From the NCBI GenBank assembly GCA_018902385.1, contig JABSSW010000084.1, positions 1 to 64,000 on the forward strand: a DNA stretch of 64,000 nt, in the 5' to 3' direction. Positions 48,901-61,388 of the stretch are shown here, in pieces; position 1 is the first letter of the stretch, and the number at the start of each line of letters is the position of its first letter. The position numbers and the translations under genes were made by a program. Source of the stretch: Physcia stellaris (Eukaryota; Ascomycota; Lecanoromycetes; Caliciales; Physciaceae). The notes under the pieces are model-generated. The model saw only the letters and a program-made list of their open reading frames with translations, was not told the origin of the DNA and made no database searches.

Positions 48901-49429
48901 ACAATTAAATTTTTCGTCAAAAAATCAAAATCGTAAATGATGTTGTATTGATTTCAATTCGCGAATGAATTAACATAATGAAAATTTTTTTTTTCGTCGA
49001 CGAATATTACATGCGTATTGCGAATGATTTGTCGAAAATCGAAAAAACGATTTGAATTTATATTTCGCGAAATGACGATTTTTGACGAAAAAATTGTTTT
49101 AATTCAAACATATCATGCGTGTCGTTCATTGCATCATTTTTTCGTCATCGATATAATTGAACAAATGCGTTCGTGTATTATAAAGATTTTTTGTTTCGAT
49201 TGCGACGTTTTATATCAAATATCGTTAAAATCATTCGAAATCGTGTTATGTTTCGATCGACATTTTTTTCGTTTCGCAAACAACGTTGTCATTTATTGAA
49301 TCGCTTTGAATTCATACGTGATTTTTTCGTGTTACATTTTTTTCACGTAAATTGAATGCACAGCGAATTAAATTTTTAATTAATTTTTCGTTGTCGTTGT
49401 TATTTTTATCATTTGACATTCAACAAACG
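45940..49429. other. Unclassified AT-rich repeat debris
   Basis: Short frames on both strands (for example plus 46584-46889, 47396-47710, 48353-48628, 49018-49299; minus 47626-47880). None shows a motif I recognise. CpY is almost absent, so it was probably repeated DNA. The minus frames could be distal parts of the DNA transposon whose transposase remnant follows. Confidence 0.3.
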
Positions 49430-50420
49430 ATTGAATTATAATAAACGACGTAACAAAATTCGATTCAATTTGAATTTTGTTTTCGTCGAATGACAATATT
49501 AATTTTTTTTGTAATGTCATTCATTTTTTTTTTTTCGATTTTTTCGCACGAATATCGTCAAAACATGAATGAATTTTGCAAAATCGTTATCAATACGAAT
49601 AGCAAAATTTTTGATTGATCGTTATGATTTTAAACACAATTCATGTCGTTTCATAAAAACAATGTCAATATGAACGTCAAAAAAATTGAACAATTGTATT
49701 ATTCGTGTTGATTGTGTTATTTTCGATTTCAATGTTTTTTTTGTTTTGATTTGTCGTCGATTATTTTTATACATTAATAAATCAATCATGACGATCATTT
49801 TTGTTCGTCGTATGTTATGATTCAATATTTGAATTTCATAATTTTCGTTTTTATTAATTCGAAAAAAAAATTTTTTCAACAAAAATTTATGCGCAATTTC
49901 GTCGTAACATGTATCGTAATTTTGAACATTGTCATAAAAACGAATGAATTGTTCGTAATGTGTAATTGTATGTCATTTTGAAATGTTAAAATTATTTTTT
50001 GTCGAATTTGCGTCATCGTCGTTTTTGTTGAATTTATCGTTTGAAAACGTCGATTGTTTATATTTGACAAACACGTATTTGAATTTGTCGATACGATATA
50101 TGATTTGTTTTATGTAATTCAAAATCGTTTCGTCATGCACGACGTATTTCGTCAACGTGACGAAATTCAAAATAATTCGAATACAATGAAACGCGTACGA
50201 TGCAATGTTGCGCAATAAAAAAATAACAACAAACATCAATTGTTTCATTATAGTTTTTTGTTCGTTGTCGATTCATTGTTTAATTTGATTGAATTTTTTG
50301 AATCTTTTCAATTCGACGAAAAAAATAATCTGTTTGAATCGTTCATTTAATCGAAAAACAAAATTTTGTTTGACATTTTTATTTGATTCACGTTTTTTTT
50401 TTGATCGCGAAAACAATATC
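49430..50420 (-). pseudogene. Plavaka-like DNA transposase remnant, C-terminal part
   Basis: One minus-strand frame, with several stops, can be followed from about 50420 down to about 49430. It holds NVKQNFVFRLNERFKQIIFF (near 50370), MKQLMFVVIFLL (50248), ITHYEQFIRFYDNVQNYDT (near 49900-49960) and NHNIRRTKMIVMIDLLMYKN (near 49760-49830). This order, including the 'H-x-x-THY...YDT...AHK' stretch, is what I know from the C-terminus of Plavaka/KDZ-type transposases of fungi. The N-terminal catalytic part is missing; the second Copia copy begins at 50704. No terminal repeats found. Confidence 0.5.
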
Positions 50421-50703
50421 GACGATCAAAAATTTAAATCATTGAATCAATTTCATGATAATATTTTTGAAACAATCGTGAAACATATTCATCAACATAA
50501 TGACATGTATATTGATCATCGAATGATTTTAAACAAAATTGTTTTTTCGATGAACGTTCATTACATTTTTGACAATATTGTCATGTTCGTTTTTGTTTCA
50601 ATTCGCGATTCGATTTTGATTTTGACGATGTATTTGTTTCGACGTGTATTCGTGCGTTTTAAAAAATCAAATTTTGATCATATGTTTTCGTTGATTCGAA
50701 AAC

Positions 50704-50843
50704 TGTCAGAATTCAAATCTCGAAATTAGTTTTATATTTTTGTCACGTGATTTAAACGATTTTGACGTTTCAATATGTATATAACGAATTCAAATTTTCA
50801 ACATTTTTAGCAATACAATGCGTTTTATTTTTTACTTTTGACA
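50704..50843 (+). repeat. Copia copy 2: 5' LTR (140 bp)
   Basis: TGTCAGAATTC...ACTTTTGACA. It keeps five CpT or ApG sites (such as CAG, CTC, TAG, ACT) that are TpT or ApA in both LTRs of copy 1, so it is the least mutated Copia LTR here. Confidence 0.9.
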
Positions 50844-51030
50844 AATTATGAATTCGAAAAAACGAATAATTTATTTGTAATTTTCGTATCAAATTAATCG
50901 TTTAAACGAACGAACGTTATTATTGTTTTTATGTCAAAATTCAATACATTTTTACGAAATTTCTTTTTTAAAAATTTTTCAAAATCAAAAATTCATTGCA
51001 TTGCAATGAAAAAATACAATTTCAAAAAAC

Positions 51031-52161
51031 ATGAATTTTGAACAAAAAAACAAATTTCAAAAATGTTATCGAAATTCGTTCGACACAATTGAACAAAAAC
51101 AAATTTCAAAAATGTCGAAAAAATTGAACAAACGATTAAATTTATTTTTTATTCGCGATTTGTCGTTTTCGTTAAAAAGCGCATTGATTAATGAAATTGC
51201 AAACAAACAAATTATTGATGAATTCATTCAAACGATATGTATTAATCATGTGATTTTGTGAAACGATTGATATCGCAATTGATTAACGAAATTTGAAACG
51301 CGTTTAATTTCGTCAAAATACGAATGTCGAATCGCTAAAAACATGCAAAATTTTTTCAATTTCAATTTTTTCAATTCATTTGAAATCGTATTGCGAAAAA
51401 TGAACATCACAAAAATTCGAACAATTGATTTCGAACAATCGAAATTCGAATTCAATTAATTTTTTTATTATTTTCAGTCAAACGAATCACAATTGCGATT
51501 CACAATAATTTCGTATTGATTTATTAAAATCAATAATCGATCAATTGTTGAACAATTTCAAAAACAAAATTGAATTGAAACGACAAATGATTTTGATCAA
51601 AATTTTAACGCAATTGCATATTTCAATATCACGAATTTTGATTCATTCGATAATTTTTCAATTATTCGATTTGTTAAAAAAACAAATAAATTGATTCAAA
51701 AAAACAAATTCGAAAATTAAAAACGTGTCGCATTGAACATTGTTGCAATTAATGCAAAATCGAATCAAATTGAAATCATTCAATCATTCAATATTAAACG
51801 AAATTCAATTTTTTGTTTTTCAAAATTCAATCAAAAAATGATTGACATTTTAATAAATCAAACATTTGAAACAAATTCAAATTCAATAACGATTGACAAT
51901 GTCAAAACGAAAACAAAAATCATTGTCGTATCATCAAAAATTGAATTTTCAATCATCGTGAAAATCGAAATTATTGTCGCAACAAAAATTGAATTTTCAA
52001 ACAATGTTGAAACAAATGCATATAATCAAACATTTTTTTCGAAAAAATTGACAAAAAACGAAAACGTTACAAAACTATTTCAGCATTTGAAATTCAAATT
52101 TATTTTCAACAATTTATATTTACGTTTTTTTTGCAATTATTTAAAAACGATTCAAATTTAA
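51031..52161 (+). pseudogene. Copia copy 2: gag remnant
   Basis: Frames 51031-51261 (MNFEQKNKFQKCYRNSFDTI) and 51733-52161 parallel those at 28690-28923 and 29397-29855. Differences from copy 1 are mostly transitions and small indels. Confidence 0.55.
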
Positions 52162-52345
52162 TTTCGAAAATTTTCAACAATTCAATTGAAATATGTTTAT
52201 TGATTAATTTTTTTCAATCAATTTTATCAACAAAATAAAAATCATTCGTTATTTATATGTAAAACATTTCGAAACAAGATTTTCAAATATTGTACACGAA
52301 ATTGCACAAATCATAATTGATCATTTTCGCGAATCAAACGAAAAA

Positions 52346-53060
52346 AACATTGTTTTATCAATCAATTGATTTTTATTCGAAAATGAATTTCGAATATTGC
52401 GTGTTTACATCGAAAAACATTTAATCAACGAATTTATTCGATTTTCACAATTTTTGCAAAAACGTTCATTTTGTTCGTCAAAAAACGATAATTTACGACT
52501 GTGTGTAAATTACAAAAGTTTCAATGTTTTTACATTGAAAAATAAATATTTTTTTCGTTAATCGATGAAATTTTAAATAAATTCAACAAAATCGTCAAAT
52601 ATATCAATATCGATTTGATTGTTGTTTATCATCAATTGCGTATCAAACATAAAAACGAATAAAAACAGTTTTTCGTATTCGATATAATTATTTCGAATAC
52701 AACGTTTTTTTCGATTTCATTAACGTTTCGACGACGTTTCAAAATTTCATCAATCGAATTCTAACGATTCGTTTCGATATTAACGTTATAATATATTTGA
52801 ACGATATAGTAATTTACACGATGAACGTCGAAATTCATGTCGATAATTTCAAATGAATTTTTGATTGTTTTAAAAAGAATAAATTATATATTGTTTTTGA
52901 AAAATGCAAATGATTTGTTGACGAAATAAATTTATTTGAATTCGTTGTTTTATTTCAAAAAAATACGAATGCAAAACAAGAAAATCGAAATTATTCAAAT
53001 GATTTGTATTTCGTAACGTTTTCGACATCATGCAATTTTTCGACATCGTTAATTTTTATC
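52346..53060 (+). pseudogene. A copy 2: reverse transcriptase remnant
   Basis: Matches 8430-9080 with frequent small indels. Recognisable pieces include FAKTFILFVKK near 52455-52490 and the following palm segments. More decayed than copy A. Confidence 0.65.
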
Positions 53061-53094
53061 GACAATTTATTAAACATTTCATAAAATTGTCGAA

Positions 53095-53700
53095 TTTCTG
53101 ATCGTTATGTTAAAAAAATCGCAAAAATTACGAAAAAATATTCGTAAACGTAAACGAAATCGAAATCGCAACAAATTTTCGAATATTCACATTTTTTTGA
53201 TCAATGAAACGTTGAAAATTTTCAAACGATTTCGCAAAACATTTATCGAAACATCAATTTTACGTCATTTCGATTTCGAACGTGTTATTCGAATCGAAAT
53301 CGACGCATTCGACGAAATCATCGAAATCATTTTATGTCAACAAAACGACGAAAATCATTGACATTTTGTTGCGTATTTTTCGCGCAAAATGATTTCGATC
53401 GAATATCAATTACAAAATTCATGACAAAAAATTGTTGATTATTGTAATTTCGTTCAAACAATGAAAACATTATTTCGAAAACACAAAAAAACAAATTTTT
53501 GTTTTTATTGATTATTGCAATTTAAAACAATTTATGATTACAATTAAATTGTCGTCACGTCAAATTCGATGAATTCAAAAATTGAATCGATACAATTTTT
53601 TAATCGATTATCGTTTCGATAACAAAAATTTTGTTGACGAATTTTCAAAACGATTTGATTACATAATGATTATTGAAAAACGTCGAAAACAATCATCAAA
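53095..53700 (+). pseudogene. A copy 2: RT thumb and RNase H remnant
   Basis: The frame 53107-53361 matches 9175-9409 (LINETLKIFKRFRKTFIETS; IRIEIDAFDEIIEI); 53582-53779 matches the RNase H end (NFLIDYRFDNKNFVDEFSKR). Confidence 0.7.
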
Positions 53701-54059
53701 TTTTGAAACAATTGCAAAAATTATTGATCGCAAATTCGAAACGTTTCGAAAAAATGCGAATAAATGCGATCAAAATTAAATGCGATGCATAACATGAAAC
53801 GTCGATCGCATTTAAATAATTCAACAATCGAATCAATCAACGTTGTTTCAAAAACATTTGATTCAAAAAATTCAAAACAAAATCGAATTTCAATCAACGT
53901 TGTTTCGAAAACATTCGATTCAAAAAAAATTCAAAAAATTCGAAACATTCGATTCAACAAAAATCAAACGTGACATTCATAAAATGAAAATTTTTGATGT
54001 TAAAATCAACGATTGTATTTGAATGCGCAATGCATAAAATTCGAATACAAATTGTTTTA

Positions 54060-54930
54060 CGAAAAAAAACGACATATAACGACGAATCAACACAAATTGT
54101 TAAATTTCGTTCGTGATTTGATCGTTAAAATCAATTCGTTTTTGAAATATGTCGAAAATTAATTATTTCGAAAACAAAAACAAATCAATTGACAACACAA
54201 AAATGAATTTTTGTATTACGACGACGTCGTTTACATTTCAAAAATTTGCGTGAAAACGTTATTCGTGTCAATCACGATAATTCGTTCGTTGATCATTTTT
54301 CGACATCGAACGAACGTTAAAATTGATACGTCGAAAATATTATTGATCGAATCAAAATTTTATCGAAATTTTTGAAATGCGACAGCAAATCAAAAAACAT
54401 TGTAAAACATGCGTCGTTTGCAAACGAAACAAAATTTCACGACACAAATCATACGACGAAATTTTTTTTTCAATTTTCGAATTTAAATGAATTGATTTTT
54501 TCATGAATTTCGTAACACAAAACTTTTTCAAATAAAACGTGAAATGAAACGATTTACGATTCGATTTTAATGATTGTAAATCGTTTAACGAAAATGATTC
54601 ATTACATTTGAAATGATTAAAACGATTTTCGCAAAAATTTGATCGAAATCATATTTCGCGAAATCATTCGATTTCACGATTTTTTTTTTTTCAATCGTTA
54701 TCGACAAAAATTTTATTTTCACGTTCAAATCAACGACAAACTTGAAAATTTTAAATTGTTTTTTCATTTTCAAATTGATGAACAAACGAACGAATAAACA
54801 ACGTCATGAAACAATTTCTTCGCGTTTACGTCAATTTGAACAAAATGAACGTGAAATTTCAATCGTTTTTCGTTTTCAAAACAAACATATGAACAAATGT
54901 TACGAACGAATGACAAAAGATAATTTATAA
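54060..54930 (+). pseudogene. A copy 2: integrase remnant
   Basis: Matches 10140-10837: the zinc finger CVVCKRNKISRHKSYDE near 54410-54460, then the core start near 54575. Past 54760 it continues with a TDEQT-like segment (DEQTNEQ near 54780) that copy A has lost. Confidence 0.65.
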
Positions 54931-54934
54931 TATA

Positions 54935-55080
54935 TGATCGACAACGAATTTTTCTAATTTTTCGTCGAAATTAACGTGATTTGAAATTTGACACATTGTT
55001 TGCAAACATTTTGTATTTAAAAAAAATTGTTTTTTTTTTAATTAATTAATCGATCAAATACAAACACGATTCGTGATATT
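54935..55080 (+). repeat. D(+): 5' LTR
   Basis: Direct match to 61389-61563: GTCGAAATTAACGTGATTTG, GACA...CATTGTTTGCAA, TTAATTAATC and CACGATTCRTGATAT in the same order, with several indels. About 146 bp here. Confidence 0.65.
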
Positions 55081-55254
55081 ATAAAAACAAACGACGTTCA
55101 AAAATAAAATTTCAAATCGATTTTTTGAAAAACGAAACGAAATTTTTTTGACGAAAATCGTGTAATTACAAATCGAATTTACACGCAAACGACGAAATTT
55201 TCGACGATAAAAAACGACAAAACGACGATTTTTTTTTTTTTTTATTTTTTCGAA

Positions 55255-56720
55255 ATGATTCGCAATCATCATGAAACAATTTCATTCAATTCATTTCGTC
55301 AAAATTTGAATATCGACGAAATACAAAAAAACGTTGAACAAATGTTGAAAAAAATTCACGAAATCGATGAAAAATTCACGATTCGTTACAAATTTCGTCA
55401 ATTTTTTTTTTATTTCAAACGTTGTGTCGAATCAAAACGACGATATCACGCATTTTTTGAACATAAAAATCGTTCGTCAATTGAAATATTGAATTCAACA
55501 TCATTTCGACGATTTTTTGAACGTGTTCAATGATTTACGCATCGATCGAAACAAATATTTGATCGTTTTAAAAAATTTTCACGAATTCGTCAAATTGTTC
55601 AAAATTCAAAAAAAAAATTGTTCGATATCGATAATATTTTGAACAAATACGCGACAAATTTAAAACGTTCGAAAAAAAAAAAAAAAATGAAAATCAATTC
55701 ATTGACAAACGTATTGAATATGACGATTTGATCAAATTGAATAAAATTCGTCGTTTCGAACGTGTTTTCAATTTCGATTCAAATGAAAATTCAAACAATA
55801 TCGATGATGACGAAAAAAATTTGTTGTTGACGATTCGATCGTTACAAATTTTGTCAAATTTTCGAAAAAAAAACGCACGAACAAACATTCGAATTTCGAT
55901 AAATTCACGAACGATTTGAATTTTGATTGATTTACGTGAAAAATCAACGTTCACGATAAATTCACGATCAACAACGATTGATACGAAATTGTTCGTTTCA
56001 TGATCACGACAATAATTGATTGAATTGAAAAAAAAAACAATTAAACATATTCAATTTCGTCGATACAACAATTTGAATTATTTCGAAAATGAAATAATGA
56101 TAATCAATTTTTCGAAAACATTTATGAAAATTCAAATTATCAACGCAACGTACGTCGAAAATATCGAAATTTGATCATGTTCGACATTCAAAATTTTCAA
56201 TTTTTTTATTCGAATTTTTATCGTTTGAATATTCAAATCAATTTCGATCAATTCACGTTGATGAAAAATTTAATTGACAAATTCATCATGTCGTTGAAAC
56301 AAATTTTGAACAATTCGTTTCGTCATCATTTTATTTTGTTCGCGTGAAAAAATGACATTCAACAAATGTATAACGATTTGATCAACATTCGAAAAAAAAA
56401 ATTCGAATTCGAATTCAAAAATCAATTTTAATGATTTTCAAATCGATTTTTGTTGTTTCGATTGCAATTTCGTTTGTCAAATCAATTACGTCGACGTTTT
56501 TCGTCAAATTCAAAAACGATTATAAACATGATTCGATTATCGATCAATTGATTGTCACGAACAAATGTTTCACGTGTGAAAAATTCGATCACGATTGAAA
56601 ATTTTGTTTCAACGTCAACAAATTTCAAAAACGTCAATGACATAAATTACAAATACATCAATTGAATTTTGATATCGATTCGAGCGAATTTGATTCGAAA
56701 AATTGACAATTCACGTCAAA
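55255..56720 (+). pseudogene. D(+): gag remnant with zinc knuckle
   Basis: Opening frame 55255-55533 (IRNHHETISFNSFRQNLNID; coiled-coil-like VEQMLKKIHEIDEKF). Further gag segments run to about 56640. Near 56562-56610 a knuckle pattern CFTCEKFDHD...FC (C-x2-C-x4-H-x4-C spacing) marks the nucleocapsid end. Broken. Confidence 0.7.
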
Positions 56721-56734
56721 AACGCGATTGATGA

Positions 56735-57100
56735 ATGTTTAAAAATTTTTTTATTCACGATAATAATATGTTTGATTTTTTCATCAAACGATTTTTAATC
56801 ATCATTTGTACGTTATCATTCAACGATAATAAACATAAATTAAAAATTTTAATAAACATTGATGCAATCGATTATGCGTTCATTGATAAAAAAATCGCGC
56901 AATTTGTATGCAACATGTTGAACATGAAATTCGTATTTTTATTGAAATCGAAATCATTGATTGAATTCGACGATCGTCATGTTTTTTTTATAATTCACGC
57001 GATATATTTCAAATTGACGATAAAATTACATTTCGAATTGATCGTTTTTTTGTTAATCATTGATTTCGATAATCATTCGATAATTTTAAAAAAATCGTGA
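56735..57100 (+). pseudogene. D(+): aspartic protease remnant
   Basis: The frame 56735-57100 has LKILINIDAIDYAFIDKKI, the active-site region of a retroelement protease, then AQFVCNMLNMKFVFLLKSKS. It matches the minus copy at 15357-15569. Confidence 0.7.
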
Positions 57101-57302
57101 ATGAACAAACAAAATAAATTATAAAAATTATATTGAACATAATTTAATAAATTTTTTTGATCAAATTTACGATAAATTGATTTTTAAATCGTTCAAATGC
57201 AATCATCACGACAACATATTCAATCAAACGATGCAAATTCGTCGTTTAAAAATTTTCAAATCAAATCGTCGATGAAATGTATCGTCGATGAAATGTATTT
57301 AA

Positions 57303-58000
57303 TTGACGTCGCGATGCAAAATTATCGCGAAAAATAATACAAAACACATAACGACGATAAAATTTCGATATATCATTTTGTTTCGTTTCAAAATCAAATT
57401 TTTATTTTTTATTGTTGAAAACGAATCAAATATAATCGATTCGAAATGTTTCGAAATCAATTCAATTCATTCAAAAATCGAAAACGACGACGAATCGTCA
57501 ACAATCGAATCAAATAATTCAAAAATTGATATTACGACGATTACGAAAACGACATTCGTCAAAAAAAAAATTGAAAAATCAACGTAATAAACGATGAAAA
57601 ACGAAAAAACAACAATCAAAATTTTCGTTATTTTCAAAATTGAATTTTGACGATTCGATGAATATCGCAATGATTGATGCAATTTTTTTTGTTTGTTGAT
57701 CGATGTCAAAAATCGAAAACAAAACGTTCAATGTTTTTTTATTACGATCAATCAAATCGATTTCGCGTTCAAAACATTACAAACGAATTTTGAATCGTTG
57801 AAAATCGTCGTCATAATCAAAAAAATTTTAAAACACGAACAAATCAAAAAATTCAAAAAAAAAAAAAAAATTTCAAAAATTTTCGATATTCGAACGCATA
57901 ATGAAAAAAATATTCAAAATATTTTCGTCATTTATCAAAAATATTTGATTTTCAAAAATTATCAAATTTTTTTTTTTAAAATTATACGATCATAAAATCG
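57303..58000 (+). pseudogene. D(+): spacer between protease and RT
   Basis: Frames 57303-57587 and 57693-57995, matching 15032-14712 and 14612-14300 on the other strand. Acidic-serine then lysine-rich; no catalytic motif. Confidence 0.5.
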
Positions 58001-58085
58001 AATTTTTTAAACGATAACAATTTTTTATTTCGCAATCGAATGTATTTTTTATTCGAATTCAAATTCAAAAAAAAAAAAATATTTG

Positions 58086-58110
58086 AAAAAAAAAAAAAAA
58101 AAAAAAAAAA
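58086..58110 (+). repeat. Poly(A) tract inside element D(+)
   Basis: A run of about 25 adenines, with a shorter A run just upstream near 58069. The inverted copy has no such run at the matching place, so it is a later expansion or an assembly slip. Confidence 0.8.
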
Positions 58111-58129
58111 TTTATCGTATTTAATCAAA

Positions 58130-59266
58130 CGACATATGTTTCATTTGTTTTATTTGCGATCAAATTCAACGATCAATTACGTTTGTGTGTGAATTATCGT
58201 CGATTCAATCACATTACGAAACGCAATCGATATTTCATTTTTTTGATTGAAAAATTTTGATCAAAATTCAAAATTGCAAATATTTGATCAAATTGAATAT
58301 TATATCAATTTTCAATAAATTTCGAATGAATGAAAAAAATGAAAAATTCATCACGTTCGTCATTTTTATGAAATCGTATAAATATCGAATATTATTTTTG
58401 AATTAATCAACGATTTTGCAAATTGACAACATTACATGAATGATTTTTTGTTCAATTTTTTGAACGAATTTTGTCAAATTTATTTGAATGACATATTCAT
58501 TTACAACAAATTCAAAAAAAAACATATCGTGCACGTTCGAACAATATTGAAAAAATTCAAAAAAATCGATTTACAAATGAATATTGAAAAATGCGAATTT
58601 TTCAAAAAAATGATTTTTTTAAACGTTATATTTTCGATAAATGATTTTCGCATGAATTCAAAAAAAATACAAATCATAATTGATTGAACACGTTTTATCA
58701 ATTTCAAAAAAATACAAATTTTCGTGAATTTCGTCAATTTTTATCGACGTTTCATTCGTGATTTTTCGAAAAAAATCAAAATTTTCATTCGAATGATCAA
58801 AAAATTCGTAAAATTCGAATGAATTACAAAAGCAAAAAAAATTTTCAATTTATTCAAAAAAACGATAATCGAAATTTTCATATTTCGTCATTACGATAAA
58901 ATCAAACAAATCATTTTAAAAATCGATTTTTCAAATTACGTCAATGCGAAAATGTTATCGCAATACGATGACGAAAAAATTTTACATTTCGTTATTTTTT
59001 ACAATCGAAACATGATTTCAATCGAATGCAATTATGAAATTTATGATAAAAAATTATTGATTATTATTCGTTGTTTAAAACATTGACGTTCAAAATTCGA
59101 AAAAATTGACGAATCGATCAAAATTTTCATCGATCACAAAAATTTAAAAATTTTCATGATTTCGAAAAAATTAATTTTTCGTCAAATTCGTTGAGCAAAA
59201 ATTTTATCGAAATTCAATATCGTCATTCAATTTCAATCAGAAATTCAAAACGTTAAAACAAACGTT
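58130..59266 (+). pseudogene. D(+): RT and RNase H remnant
   Basis: RT fingers near 58165-58220 (LRLCVNYRRFNHITKRN), palm 58436-58687 (YLNDIFIYNKFKKKHIVHV; MNIEKCEFFKKMIFLNVIF), thumb near 58730 (FVNFYRRFIRDFSKK), then RNase H to about 59260. Matches the minus copy. Broken. Confidence 0.8.
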
Positions 59267-59539
59267 TTGATTCGCATGTCGAATTCACGATTCAAAAACG
59301 ATAACGACGAACGACATCAATATAAAAAACAAATGTTGTTTATTTCAAAACGATTCGAAATTCATGTCGTCGAATTTGACGAATCAATTTACGAACGAAT
59401 TTTCGTCGTAAACAAAACAAACGACGATTGTCGAACATATCGTGAAACATTCAATCAAAATTTCATTTTCGTGAATGAAATCAATTTACGCGATTGTCAA
59501 AAAAAAAACGATGTTTTATATTACAAAAATCGATTATGA
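59267..59539 (+). pseudogene. D(+): linker between RNase H and integrase
   Basis: A 90-residue frame (QYKKQMLFISKRFEIHVVEF) matching 12885-13157 in the other copy. Confidence 0.65.
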
Positions 59540-59589
59540 ATGTTCGTCGATGTTTTTTTGTTCGTTGATTTTTTCAAAAAAATTCATGA

Positions 59590-60605
59590 ATTTTTCGCAT
59601 CGAATCATTTTGAATTTAATCGCATGAAAAATTTTTTACGTCGTGATTATTATTGATTCAACATGCGCAAAACAATTCGTCGATATATACGTAATTGTCA
59701 CGAATGTCAACGAATTAAAATTTTCAAAAATCGTAAAAACGAATTATTCATTTTTTTGATTATATTTTTGCAACGTTGAACGAATATATTCATTGATTTT
59801 ATCACGAAATTATTTGACGTTCACGATCATAATGTCATTTGCACGATAATCGACAAATTTAATAAAAAACGTCATTATGCATTTTGTACAACGAAAAACG
59901 AAAACACGAATGTTGAAATCACAACAAAAATATTCATTCAATACGTGTTTCGTATTCATGATTTTTTTTTTTATAACATTTGATCGAAATTTTCAATTCG
60001 TGTTTTTCGTATGACAAATTTTTTGCAAAATTTTCGACATCAAATGTAAATTTTTCACGATTTTTCATTCAAAATTGATAATCAAATCGAAAAAATCAAT
60101 CAAAACATCGAAAAACAATTGCGACAATATTGCAATTACATGCAAAACGATTAAAACGTTTGATTATTTATAATCGAATTTGCAAACAATAACGCGATTT
60201 TTGCATTTATTGAATTATTATCGTTTTTCGTCAACAAAAATTTTCATTTTCGTATGAAATTTTTTATCGAATTTTATTTCGTATGTTATCACAAAAAAAC
60301 GATTTTTGATCGTCAAAACGAAAAACATCACGAACACAATGCAAAACATTTTCGATTATGTACGAATTCACGTCGAAATAATTCAAAAACGCATAACGAC
60401 ACAAATCAACAAACATCGCAAAATCGTGAAATACGTCGAAAAAAATTACGTTTTTTTGAATCGACGAAACATCAAAATCGTTAAATCATTCGACAAATTT
60501 GACGACAAAAAATTAAAATCGTACAAAATGTTAAAACGTATGAACAATTTTTATCAATTTGAATTGTTTGAAACAATGCGAATTTATGATGTGTTTCATT
60601 GTTGA
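59590..60605 (+). pseudogene. D(+): integrase remnant
   Basis: Zinc finger with IRRYIRNCHECQRIKIFKNR near 59675-59730, core start near 59770-59880 (FIDFITKLFDVHDHNVICTI), the end of the core near 60170-60240, and the C-terminal frame 60306-60605 (QKRITTQINKHRKIVKYVEK). Colinear with the minus copy at 11900-12700. Confidence 0.75.
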
Positions 60606-61388
60606 TTTTTTCGCAAAAATTTTTGTGATTTTTTCGAAAATCAAATCAACGAATCATTCGATTTTGTCATAATCAACGAGAATTTCGAATGAAAAATGAA
60701 CGATATTTTAAAATTTCGATATCATTACGATCGATTTCAATATCGCGTCAATTGATCAAATTGATCGCATGATCGAATTTGATATTACGTTGACAACGAT
60801 AAATTCGATAATGTTCGTGACGTGATAAATAATTATCATCGAAATCATTTTATCGTCGCAAATTCGAAATCATTTAAAATTATTATTTTTTCGTTTTTCA
60901 AATCGATGATCAAAATTCATTTGCGAATCGTCGTCGTTTTCGAAAAAAAATCGTCGTTTTGACATTCATTGAAATTACGTTCGATTAAAATTTGAAAATT
61001 TCAATTGAATTTGAATTCATTTTGATTTCATTCGTTCGTTTCAAAATTTTTTTTTTCAATTTCAAATTTCATTATTATCGTTTCGACGTTGTTTACAATC
61101 AAAATTTACGTCGCATGAAAAATTGAATCGTGTCAAAAACATTTTCAAAAATTGTTGTTCGATTTTATTGAATTTGAATTGATAACAAATATTGAAAAAT
61201 CAAAAATGATGATCGTGAAAATTTCGAATTTTGAATTCGTTCAAAACAATCGACAACGTTTTCGTTTCGAATCAACAACGAATCGTCGAAACGACGTTCG
61301 CGAAAAAAAAAAAAAATGTTACGAACATGTTTGACAAATAAATTTGACAAATGTTTAACAAATAAATTTGACAAATAAATAATTGATA
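60606..61388 (+). pseudogene. D(+): C-terminal tail, chromodomain-like
   Basis: Plus segments near 60690-60870 (FKISISLRSISISR or, in another frame, a chromodomain-like strand pattern) and frame 61152-61334. The corresponding minus-copy DNA is 11030-11900. A chromodomain is suggested by position only. Just before the LTR a 20-bp unit (AATTTGACAAATGTTTAACA type) is repeated near 61325-61385. Confidence 0.35.

Larger units (their letters stand above)
50704..52345 (+). mobile_element. Ty1/Copia element, copy 2, 5' end only (fossil)
   Basis: 5' LTR plus gag region, about 95% identical by eye to 28369-30005. Ends abruptly near 52345, where the sequence becomes Gypsy RT of the A family. The pol region and 3' LTR are absent. 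Broken. Confidence 0.85.
52346..54934 (+). mobile_element. Ty3/Gypsy element A, second copy, pol fragment (fossil)
   Basis: A diverged copy of 8420-10837: RT, RNase H, linker with the 57-bp repeat, and integrase. It reaches about 100 bp further into the integrase than copy A. It starts at a blunt junction with Copia copy 2 and ends where the 5' LTR of element D(+) begins. LTRs, gag and protease are absent. Many small indels. Confidence 0.8.
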
